Shown here: in pieces, positions 1-6,057 of the stretch
Layout: the number at the start of each line of letters is the position of its first letter
How positions within the stretch are numbered: the stretch's first letter is position 1
Source: Candidatus Methanophagales archaeon
GTDB taxonomy: Archaea > Halobacteriota > Syntropharchaeia > Alkanophagales > Methanospirareceae
Direction: 5' to 3'
Length of the DNA stretch: 6,459 bases
Assembly: GCA_030668065.1 (NCBI GenBank)
Contig: DAOUUS010000091.1
Span: 1-6,459 of the forward strand
Translations under genes and position numbers: made by a program
Notes under the pieces: generated by a model
Seen by the model: only the letters and a program-made list of their open reading frames with translations
Told to the model about the DNA's origin: nothing
The model's database searches: none

Positions 1-1
1 G

Positions 2-997
2 GCAGAAATAGATGCACTTCATATACGGTTGAAACGACCGCGAAATTTCTTAACCGGCGATGGCGGCTACAACGAAAAGCTTGAAGCTGCTTTTACTTCT
101 GTTTTGAAGGAGGCACATTTTGATGTGATTATCGCTGAATATTCAATGATGGGGCAGTATATAGAAGCGAATCGCAGCCTTATTCCCTCAGATACTACGG
201 CTATAATTTCGGTGCATGAATGTTACACAAAGGCTTTTGAACTACGAGCGGAGAAGGGTGAGGCTATTGAAGAAGCCACTTTAAAAGAGCTCTTTAATTA
301 CGAATTCAAGATGTATGATGCTGCGGATATGATTTTAACATTAACCCGTGAGGATGGTGATATCCTGATAAGTCATGCACCAGAACTGAAGGACAAGATC
401 AGGGTAGTGCCTCATGGAGTGGACACGAGATTTTACACACCGCCTGAGAAGAGATCTTGGGCACGAAACACAAAAAAAATCCTTTATCTGGGCAATTTCA
501 TGCATTATCCTAATGTGGATGCGGTAAATAATTTCATCAACCACTGCTGGGCGAGAATCCTGCAGGAAGTTCCGGATGCAAAGTTTTATGCTATTGGGTG
601 TAATCCGCCTCAAGAACTTCTGGATTTGAGGAGTGACAACATAACTGTCCAGGAAGGCGGGACTAACGAGAATGTGCGGCAGATTTACCGGGATAGTGAT
701 GTGTTAGTGGCACCGATTGAGTTGGGTACAGGTTTCAGAGGTAAGCTGTTAGAAGCTATGGCTTGTGGGCTGCCCGTGGTTGCTACCCGATTGGCTACTT
801 TTGGTATACATCCTGTAAACGGAAGAGGGATGTTCATAGCAGATGATTATGACGCTTTTTCCAGGTACGTGATTATGCTTTTAAATGATGTCGAGCTGAG
901 GAAGAGGACTGGGATGATTGCGTTAACACGGGCAATGAAATTTGACCACAAACAGGCAGCCGAGAAGTTGGAGCGGGTGCTTAAAGAGGTACAATGA
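2..997 (+). CDS. GT4-like glycosyltransferase, 5'-partial (C-terminal 331 residues)
   Basis: Retaining-type GT-B glycosyltransferase that probably transfers a sugar from a nucleotide-sugar donor to a glycan or lipid acceptor at the cytoplasmic face of the membrane; donor and acceptor cannot be told. The frame is open to the window edge, so the TTG at 29 is probably not the true start and the N-terminal part of the acceptor domain is missing. Numbering from the codon at base 2, the PHGVD interdomain motif is at 137-141, the donor-domain strand KILYLGNFMHYPN at 159-171, and the nucleotide-sugar signature GTGFRGKLLEAMACGLP at 242-258. The second Glu of the family's E-x7-E motif is present (E251), but the first is Thr (T243), as in the GT4 branch with a G-T-x-x-K type loop. 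No membrane segment is visible. The stop overlaps the pyrG start by 4 bp (ATGA), implying one operon. Family is fairly sure; substrate is unknown. Confidence 0.87.
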   Translation, partial: AEIDALHIRLKRPRNFLTGDGGYNEKLEAAFTSVLKEAHFDVIIAEYSMMGQYIEANRSLIPSDTTAIISVHECYTKAFELRAEKGEAIEEATLKELFNYEFKMYDAADMILTLTREDGDILISHAPELKDKIRVVPHGVDTRFYTPPEKRSWARNTKKILYLGNFMHYPNVDAVNNFINHCWARILQEVPDAKFYAIGCNPPQELLDLRSDNITVQEGGTNENVRQIYRDSDVLVAPIELGTGFRGKLLEAMACGLPVVATRLATFGIHPVNGRGMFIADDYDAFSRYVIMLLNDVELRKRTGMIALTRAMKFDHKQAAEKLERVLKEVQ

Positions 998-2598
998 AGT
1001 ATATAGTTGTGACAGGGGGTGTAATGAGTGGACTTGGGAAGGGCATTACAATGGCGTCTATCGGTAGGATATTAAAGAACCGTGGCCACGGAGTCGTACC
1101 GATAAAAATTGATCCGTACATAAACCTAGACGCAGGAACGATGAATCCGTTTCAGCACGGTGAGGTGTATGTTTTAGGTGATGGTGCCGAGGTAGATCTG
1201 GATTTGGGCAATTACGAGCGGTTCATGGATGTGGAACTGGGAAGAGAGCATAATATAACTACGGGTCTCGTGTATTCCGCAGTGATAGAGCGAGAACGGC
1301 GCGGTGAATATCTGGGACAGACGGTGCAGATAATCCCACACGTGACGAATGAGATAAAGGCACGCATAAGACAGGTTGCAGCGAAGAGCGATGCCGATAT
1401 ATGCCTCGTAGAGGTAGGTGGTACGGTTGGCGACATAGAGAGCATGCCGTTTCTAGAGGCAGTCAGGCAGATGCACGGTGAGGAGGACGAGGCTGATTTC
1501 CTATTCGTTCACGTCACTTTAGTGCCTTTTACCACTCTGGGCGAGCCGAAGACGAAACCTACACAACACTCGGTAAAAGCACTCCTGGAATTAGGGTTGC
1601 ATCCAGACATAATAGTATGCAGAAGTAAAAAGGCGATAAAGGAGGATGCGAAGAAGAAGATCGCAATGTTCTGTAATGTAAAAGAAGAAGCAGTAATCAG
1701 TGCACAGGACACGGACGACATCTACGAGGTGCCGCTATTGCTTGAACAAGAGGGTATCGCCTCTTACCTGATGAGGAAACTGCAATTAGAGCAGTTGAAA
1801 GAAGATAACGAATGGACAAAGATGGTAGAGCGGCGTAAAGCTCTGGCCGCTGGGAATAAGACGGTATTTATAGCAATAGTAGGGAAATATGCAGAGCTGG
1901 AGGATTCGTATCTGAGCATAAAAGAAGCGCTAAAGCACGCTGCTACTGAGATAGGTTGTAATACCGAGCTGAAATGGATAGAAGCGGAAGATTTGGAAGT
2001 TGAAGGCACGTCAAACCCGTTTTTTGAGGGCGTTCAGGGAATACTGGTGCCCGGTGGGTTTGGCGAGCGTGGTGCGGAAGGTAAGATAAAAGCAATAGAA
2101 TATGCGAGGACGAATAAAATACCTTTTCTTGGGTTGTGTTTCGGGTTCCAGTTAGCGGTGATAGAAGTAGCAAGGAACGTTGCGAAACTGAAAGATGCAA
2201 ATAGCTCTGAACTTTGTGAGACACCTCATCCCGTAATCGCACTGTTAGAAGAGCAAAGAGGTGTAAAGGATAAAGGCGGTACTATGAGGCTGGGTGACTA
2301 TGTGGTATTCATAAGAGCTGATACCGTAGCGGAGAAGACTTATGGCAAAAAGAAGATAGTGGAACGGCACCGGCACAGGTATGAGGTGAACCCTGTGTAT
2401 ATAGAACGAATAGAGCATGAGGGCGTATTTTTCTCTGGTACGGACAGAAGTGGGGTGCGAATGGAGATATTGGAGATTTCCGAGCATCCGTTCTTCTTTG
2501 CTACGCAGTTTCATCCGGAATTCAAGTCGAGGCCGAACAAGCCGTCACCACCGTTTAAAGCGTTTTTAGAGGCGTGTGTACGTGAACGCGAACCTTGA
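994..2598 (+). CDS. pyrG: CTP synthase (glutamine-hydrolysing)
   Basis: Makes CTP from UTP with ATP and glutamine, the last step of de novo cytidine nucleotide synthesis, in the cytoplasm. The protein is 534 residues, normal for the family, and complete. The N-terminal synthetase domain (about 1-270) has the P-loop GGVMSGLGKG at 8-17, Mg/ATP residues D70 and E140, and the UTP-binding KTKPTQ at 186-191. The C-terminal class I glutamine amidotransferase domain (about 290-530) has the oxyanion-hole loop PGGFGERG at 353-360, nucleophile C382 in GLCFGFQ, and the catalytic pair H507 and E509 in HPEF. All catalytic residues are present, so the enzyme should be active. The start overlaps the glycosyltransferase stop (ATGA), and AGAGGT at 985-990 is a ribosome binding site with short spacing, which suggests coupled translation. 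The ATG at 994 puts the conserved KYIVVTGG strand at the very N-terminus, as expected. No separate promoter is visible. Confidence 0.98.
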   Translation: MKYIVVTGGVMSGLGKGITMASIGRILKNRGHGVVPIKIDPYINLDAGTMNPFQHGEVYVLGDGAEVDLDLGNYERFMDVELGREHNITTGLVYSAVIERERRGEYLGQTVQIIPHVTNEIKARIRQVAAKSDADICLVEVGGTVGDIESMPFLEAVRQMHGEEDEADFLFVHVTLVPFTTLGEPKTKPTQHSVKALLELGLHPDIIVCRSKKAIKEDAKKKIAMFCNVKEEAVISAQDTDDIYEVPLLLEQEGIASYLMRKLQLEQLKEDNEWTKMVERRKALAAGNKTVFIAIVGKYAELEDSYLSIKEALKHAATEIGCNTELKWIEAEDLEVEGTSNPFFEGVQGILVPGGFGERGAEGKIKAIEYARTNKIPFLGLCFGFQLAVIEVARNVAKLKDANSSELCETPHPVIALLEEQRGVKDKGGTMRLGDYVVFIRADTVAEKTYGKKKIVERHRHRYEVNPVYIERIEHEGVFFSGTDRSGVRMEILEISEHPFFFATQFHPEFKSRPNKPSPPFKAFLEACVREREP

Positions 2599-2739
2599 AT
2601 GTGAAAAGCACACGACACTGAGTTACTTGAGGGGATAGGGAGTTTTGTGTTTTTCCAGACCTCTCTATGAATAATTTATTTGCCGTTTTGTTTAATAACC
2701 CACTGCGTGACGCGATATTCAATTTCTGTCTAAATGATG

Positions 2740-2766
2740 CCCCCTAGCTTGCTATGGGGGTTCTTT
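2740..2766 (+). terminator. Hairpin with T-rich tail after pyrG
   Basis: CCCCCTAG (2740-2747) pairs with CTA-GGGGG (2752-2754 and 2756-2760), with a single bulged T at 2755 and a CTTG loop (2748-2751). The tail TTCTTT follows directly at 2761-2766. A G+C stem with a T-rich tail in an otherwise A+T-rich spacer, between two same-strand genes, is best read as a terminator that separates pyrG from the ATPase gene. It lies 141 bp beyond the pyrG stop, which is rather far, and archaeal termination depends mainly on the T-tract. A role as an RNA processing or stability element is the alternative. Confidence 0.55.
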
Positions 2767-2779
2767 AATACTGAGCAGT

Positions 2780-2852
2780 TTAAGAGTTATTAGAGCACAG
2801 ATATAAAGTCTAATAAGCAATATGAATATATAAATTATTTAGGGACTCTTAA
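2780..2852. promoter_or_regulatory. Second 8-bp inverted repeat flanking the promoter
   Basis: TTAAGAGT (2780-2787) and ACTCTTAA (2845-2852) are exact reverse complements. The left arm abuts the left arm of the inner repeat (they share T2787), and the right arm ends one base before the ATPase start codon. The pair brackets the inner repeat and the TATA box. It could be a pair of operator half-sites that block or loop the promoter, or it could be coincidence. Confidence 0.25.
2787..2816. promoter_or_regulatory. Perfect 8-bp inverted repeat upstream of TATA box
   Basis: TTATTAGA (2787-2794) and TCTAATAA (2809-2816) are exact reverse complements separated by 14 bp. The right arm ends 10 bp before the TATA box of the ATPase gene, so the repeat should lie outside the transcript and act, if at all, as a DNA site. 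It is a candidate operator for a dimeric regulator. A chance match is possible in A+T-rich DNA. Confidence 0.35.
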
Positions 2853-2856
2853 GATG
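2824..2856 (+). promoter_or_regulatory. Archaeal TATA-box promoter, probably leaderless transcript
   Basis: TATATAAAT at 2827-2835 matches the archaeal TATA box, with a short purine run (GAA, 2824-2826) just upstream at the BRE position. The box centre lies about 23 bp before the ATG at 2854. Archaeal start sites fall about 24-27 bp after the box centre, so transcription should begin at or next to the start codon. No good ribosome binding site is seen (only AGGGA at 2841-2845), which fits leaderless translation. The promoter makes the ATPase-TPR pair a separate transcription unit from pyrG. Confidence 0.7.
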
Positions 2857-4062
2857 AAAGCAAAAGCCCTTCCGGAAGTTTATGATATATTCGATCCACA
2901 AGAGCCACTTAGCGGAGAGAAGCTCAGAGAATACTACGTGAATCGAGAAAGCCCAGTGGAAAGACTTTCAGGAATTTTGAAAGTAACCAAAAAACCTTTA
3001 AAGTATCTATTCGTAGGCAGCCGAGGAAATGGTAAGAGCACAGAGCTTAATAAACTTTCTGAACTCGTCAAAGACACGCTTCTCGTTATACCTTTCTCGA
3101 TTAGGGAGAGGCTTAATCTCTTCGATGTTGAATATGCAGATGTTTTACTTGTAATTGGTGCCGAGATTTACGAAAAAGTATCTGAGCAGGTAGAGTTAAG
3201 CAAAGAGTTGAATGAATATCTCAATTCCTGGTCTGAAACAGTTGTGGAAAGGGTGGAGGAGAAGCAAAAGGGGATAGGACTTGGGGTTGGATTCACAGCA
3301 ATCGTAAAACTCTCCGGCAAAATCGGGACTCAAGTAACGACCAGAGAAATTACAAGGGATGTCATAAAACCAAGAATGAGTGATCTGATAGATGCAATAA
3401 ATAAAATAATCGCGGATGCCGAGGAAAAACTGGGCAAAAAGCTTCTTGTCATAATTGACGATCTCGATAAGGTGAACCTGGAAAAGGCGGAGGAGCTGTT
3501 TTATGGACATGGTGCTGAATTGACACAACCACTTTGCAAAGTAATCTATACGATTCCTCAGCCCTTGCTATTCTCTAATAAAATAAGACAGATAGTTTTA
3601 CAGTACTTTGACGGTCATGAAGTGCTTGGGAACATAAAATTGCATAATAGAAACGGAGAAGTCAGTTCTGAGGGTTATGAAGTTATAAAGGAAGTGGCAC
3701 AGAAAAGAATGAATGAGGACTTAATAACTGAGGAAGCTTTGAGTTCGGCGATAGAGTTCTCTGGCGGTATTCTAACCGAGTTTATAAGAATTGTAAAGGG
3801 CGCTGCAAACATTGCAGATACCGAAGGAAAGGAAAGAATAGGGAATGAAGACGTTGAGCGTGCTATTACCGAAATCAGAAACGACTATATCCGAATACTT
3901 TCTAAAGAAGACAGTGAAATACTGAAAAGTGTGAGTGAAACAAAAGAGAAGACAGACGGAGAGAGGTTCCAAAATTTGCTCTTCAGTCTTGCGATCCTTG
4001 AATACTCAAATGGAAAGATCTGGTATGATATACACCCAACAATTAAAGCAGTTATTGAATGA
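2854..4062 (+). CDS. P-loop ATPase (AAA/STAND-like), partner of the TPR protein
   Basis: ATP-binding protein of 402 residues, probably an ATP-driven switch or scaffold; the target is unknown. Walker A is GSRGNGKS at 55-62 (K61). Walker B is the hydrophobic strand LLVIIDDLD at 197-205, with D202/D203 positioned for Mg and catalysis. VIYTIP at 230-235 sits where a sensor-1 strand would. SGGILTEFIRIVKGA (303-317) looks like a sensor-2 helix, but Thr stands where relatives often have Arg; R312 follows. The segment at about 140-190 (GLGVGF, then TTREITRDVIKPRMSDL) is charged and helical and is a feature I associate with this ATPase family, not with Cdc6/Orc1. The C-terminus (about 343-402) resembles a winged helix and ends in NGKIWYDIHP, a recurrent ending in such ATPases. 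No membrane segment or signal peptide. The ATG at 2854 is chosen because the TATA box fits it and it precedes the conserved FDPQEPL region. Fold is sure; biological role is inferred from the neighbour. Confidence 0.85.
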   Translation: MKAKALPEVYDIFDPQEPLSGEKLREYYVNRESPVERLSGILKVTKKPLKYLFVGSRGNGKSTELNKLSELVKDTLLVIPFSIRERLNLFDVEYADVLLVIGAEIYEKVSEQVELSKELNEYLNSWSETVVERVEEKQKGIGLGVGFTAIVKLSGKIGTQVTTREITRDVIKPRMSDLIDAINKIIADAEEKLGKKLLVIIDDLDKVNLEKAEELFYGHGAELTQPLCKVIYTIPQPLLFSNKIRQIVLQYFDGHEVLGNIKLHNRNGEVSSEGYEVIKEVAQKRMNEDLITEEALSSAIEFSGGILTEFIRIVKGAANIADTEGKERIGNEDVERAITEIRNDYIRILSKEDSEILKSVSETKEKTDGERFQNLLFSLAILEYSNGKIWYDIHPTIKAVIE

Positions 4063-6046
4063 GTTGGGGTTAGCAAAGGGAAGAAATTGTCTGCTCTTTG
4101 TTATCTTAGATAAATCGCCGAACGAGCTGATAGAGGTTATAGAATCAACGGGTTTTATGGTAAACGAGATATATCTGCGGGGTGAGCTAAATCTGCTGCA
4201 AATATTGACCGGATGGGGTGAAACCGCTGAGAGTTCTATTTACTTTGTCTCTGGAATTTCTAACCAATTCCCATGGGTTTTGGGTTATTTAAACTTGCAT
4301 CGTGACCTTTTTTACGATATAAAACGACCGGTTATCATCGTAGGGAGCGAATCTGAGATAAGCGAGATAGCGAAGCTTGCACCCGATTTTTTTAGATTCA
4401 GGAGCAGGACGTACGACTTAACAAAAACGAGGATGAGAGAAAAAGAAGAGAAGTTTATTATGAGCTTAGCAAAGCCAGAACCAGTGTATTATTCTTTACC
4501 CGTTTTTGAAGAGGATAAAGGAGAGGAGAAGCTAAAAGAGAGAATAAAGGTAGATGAGTATTTGCTTGGAACCGTAGGGGATGACTATAAGAGGGCGGAA
4601 TTGTATATGAGTCTTGCAATCTCTCATTTCAAATTAGATGATTTTACGAAAGGTAGAGAATATTTTGATGACTCAAATGCGATTAGGGATAAATTGAGTG
4701 ACGAGAGAGGGTTTTTAACCAATTATAAAAGAATTGCTGATGTTTTACTCTGGAAAGGGTGTTTTTACGAAGCCATTGAGCATTACAATCAAGTGTTGAA
4801 GTTGAATCCAAATTTAGCTGAGGTTTACTCCAACCGTGGCTTTGCCTACGATAAAATGAGTCAATACGAAAGAGCAATTGAAGATTATAACAGGGCAATA
4901 GAATTAAATCCTGATTTTGCTGGTGCTTATAATGGTCGTGGAGTTGCTTATGGCGAAAAAGGTGAATTTGATAGTGCAATAGAAGATTTTGATAAGGCAA
5001 TAGAATTAAATCCTGAATTTGCCGGTGCTTATTCCAATCGTGGACTTGCTTATGCTAATAAAGGGGAATTTGATAGTGCAATTGAAGATTATAACAGAGC
5101 AATAGAATTAAATCCTGAATCTGCTGTTGCTTATTCCAATCGTGGACTTGCTTATGCTAATAAAGGGGAATTTGATAGTGCAATAGCTGACTATAACAAG
5201 GCAATAGAATTAAATCATGAATATGCTGCTGCTTATAGCAATCGTGGAAATGCTTATGCTAATAAAGGGGAATTTGATAGTGCAATAGAAGATTTTGAGA
5301 AGGTAATAGAATTAAATCCTGAATATGCTCTGGCTTATATCAATCGTGGACTTGCTTATGCGAATAAAGGGGATTTTGATAGAGCAATAGAAGATTATAA
5401 CAGAGCAATAGAATTAAATCTTGAAGATGCTGTTGCTTATTTCAATCGTGGAAATGCTTATGGCGAAAAAGGGGATTTTGATAGATCAATAGAAGACTAT
5501 AACAAGGCAATAGAATTAAATCCTGAATTTACTGATGCTTATAATGGTCGTGGAGTTGCTTATGGCGAAAAAGGGGAATTTGATAGTGCAATAGAAGATT
5601 TTGATAAGGCAATAGAATTAAATCCTGAATATGCGGCTGCTTATAGCAATCGTGGACTTGCTTATGCGAAAAAAGAGGCTTTTGATAGTGCAATTGAAGA
5701 TTATAACAAGATAATAGAATTAAATCTTGAAGATGCTGTTGCTTATTTCAATCGTGGAATTGCTTATTACGAAAAAAGGGATTTTGATAGTGCAATTGAA
5801 GATTATAATAAGGCAATAGAAATCAATCCTGAATCTGCTGCTGCCTGGTTTAACAAAGGTGTTGCGCTTGGTAAGTTAGAGAGACATGAAGAAGCAATAG
5901 AATGCTATGATAAAGCCCTAGAGCTCAATCCAACTGATGAAGATGCGTGGTTTGGCAAAGGTCGGAATCTCGAAAAACTCGGTCGTAAAGACGAAGCTGA
6001 ACATTGTTTCCAAAAAGCGAAAGAATTAGGTTACGAGGCGAGTTAA
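4025..6046 (+). CDS. TPR-repeat protein with uncharacterised N-terminal alpha/beta domain
   Basis: Predicted cytoplasmic protein of 673 residues. Residues 21-133 form an alternating strand-helix domain: strands near CLLFVILD (22-29), VNEIYL (46-51), SIYFVSGI (71-78), RPVIIVGS (101-108) and RTYDL (128-132), with conserved-looking YLNLHRD (88-94) and LAPDFF (118-123). I recall similar LN-x-x-R and APD motifs in TPR and STAND-type proteins, but cannot name the domain. There is no Walker A here. A charged linker (134-180) leads to two degenerate TPR-like units (about 186-263) and twelve regular 34-residue TPRs from 264 to the end, ending GYEAS. The ATG at 4025 is preferred: it starts an amphipathic helix (MIYTQQLKQLL) with a weak GGAAAG (4012-4017) upstream. 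The ATG at 3935 would add 30 residues coded wholly inside the ATPase gene; ATG 4010 is another option. The 38-nt overlap with the ATPase suggests coupled expression and a working partnership. TPRs usually bind peptides or proteins, so this is probably the recognition or scaffold partner; function unproven. Confidence 0.85.
   Translation: MIYTQQLKQLLNELGLAKGRNCLLFVILDKSPNELIEVIESTGFMVNEIYLRGELNLLQILTGWGETAESSIYFVSGISNQFPWVLGYLNLHRDLFYDIKRPVIIVGSESEISEIAKLAPDFFRFRSRTYDLTKTRMREKEEKFIMSLAKPEPVYYSLPVFEEDKGEEKLKERIKVDEYLLGTVGDDYKRAELYMSLAISHFKLDDFTKGREYFDDSNAIRDKLSDERGFLTNYKRIADVLLWKGCFYEAIEHYNQVLKLNPNLAEVYSNRGFAYDKMSQYERAIEDYNRAIELNPDFAGAYNGRGVAYGEKGEFDSAIEDFDKAIELNPEFAGAYSNRGLAYANKGEFDSAIEDYNRAIELNPESAVAYSNRGLAYANKGEFDSAIADYNKAIELNHEYAAAYSNRGNAYANKGEFDSAIEDFEKVIELNPEYALAYINRGLAYANKGDFDRAIEDYNRAIELNLEDAVAYFNRGNAYGEKGDFDRSIEDYNKAIELNPEFTDAYNGRGVAYGEKGEFDSAIEDFDKAIELNPEYAAAYSNRGLAYAKKEAFDSAIEDYNKIIELNLEDAVAYFNRGIAYYEKRDFDSAIEDYNKAIEINPESAAAWFNKGVALGKLERHEEAIECYDKALELNPTDEDAWFGKGRNLEKLGRKDEAEHCFQKAKELGYEAS
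4814..5935 (+). repeat. Tandem 102-bp repeat array encoding TPRs (11 regular units)
   Basis: Units of exactly 102 bp (34 codons) run without a gap from 4814. Boundaries fall at 4916, 5018, 5120, 5222, 5324, 5426, 5528, 5630, 5732 and 5834; a twelfth, end-modified unit follows to the stop. The protein consensus is roughly A-x-A-Y-x-N-R-G-x-A-Y, then K-G-x-F-D-x-A-I-E-D-Y, then K-A-I-E-L-N-P-E. Units 2 to 10 are also very alike in DNA, with shared codons such as GAATTAAATCCTGAA, while units 1, 11 and 12 have diverged. Unit 2 (4916-5017) and unit 8 (5528-5629) differ at only three bases by my comparison. This pattern indicates repeated in-frame duplication inside the gene. Confidence 0.95.
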
Positions 6047-6057
6047 GCGTTTTTTTT
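6047..6057 (+). terminator. Oligo-T run between convergent genes
   Basis: Eight consecutive T residues (6050-6057) start four bases after the TPR gene stop and run into the stop codon of the opposing gene. Oligo-T on the coding strand is the usual intrinsic termination signal of archaeal RNA polymerase, and there is no stem before it. It would end the ATPase-TPR transcript. On the minus strand the run is oligo-A and gives no termination signal for the opposing gene. Confidence 0.5.

Larger units (their letters stand above)
2599..2853. other. Intergenic region with terminator, inverted repeats and promoter
   Basis: This is the only sizeable non-coding stretch in the window (255 bp). The first part (2599-2735) is unremarkable apart from a T-rich run (TTTTGTGTTTTT, 2643-2654) that could serve as an archaeal oligo-T termination signal, loosely flanked by GAGGGG (2629-2634) and CCTCTC (2660-2665), which could pair with one G-T wobble. 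The second part carries a strong hairpin (2740-2760), two 8-bp inverted repeats and a TATA box, listed separately. I see no open reading frame or tRNA in it. Confidence 0.7.

Noticed and set aside
29..31. TTG as true start of the glycosyltransferase
   Set aside because: The frame is open upstream to the window edge, and the N-terminal GT-B domain would be too short, so the gene is taken as truncated by the window.
1943..2242. Minus-strand open frame within pyrG
   Set aside because: It is a shadow of the conserved amidotransferase domain, with low-complexity composition; the same applies to the other minus-strand frames in pyrG and the ATPase gene.
2629..2665. Stem GAGGGG/CCTCTC around the T-rich run after pyrG
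   Set aside because: Only six pairs with a G-T wobble and a 25-base loop, too weak to list as a structure by itself; mentioned in the intergenic entry.
3935..4024. Longer N-terminus of the TPR protein from the ATG at 3935
   Set aside because: The 30 added residues are basic and low in structure, lie wholly inside the well-supported ATPase frame, and the alternative start at 4025 fits the domain boundary better.
2854..4062. Identification of the ATPase as an Orc1/Cdc6 replication initiator
   Set aside because: It shares the P-loop and a winged-helix-like end, but the insert at about 140-190 and the WYDIHP ending do not fit, and no origin-like repeats are seen beyond two short inverted repeats.
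4814..6046. Regular repeats that could suggest a CRISPR array
   Set aside because: The period is 102 bp with no unique spacers, the frame is open throughout, and the units translate as TPRs.
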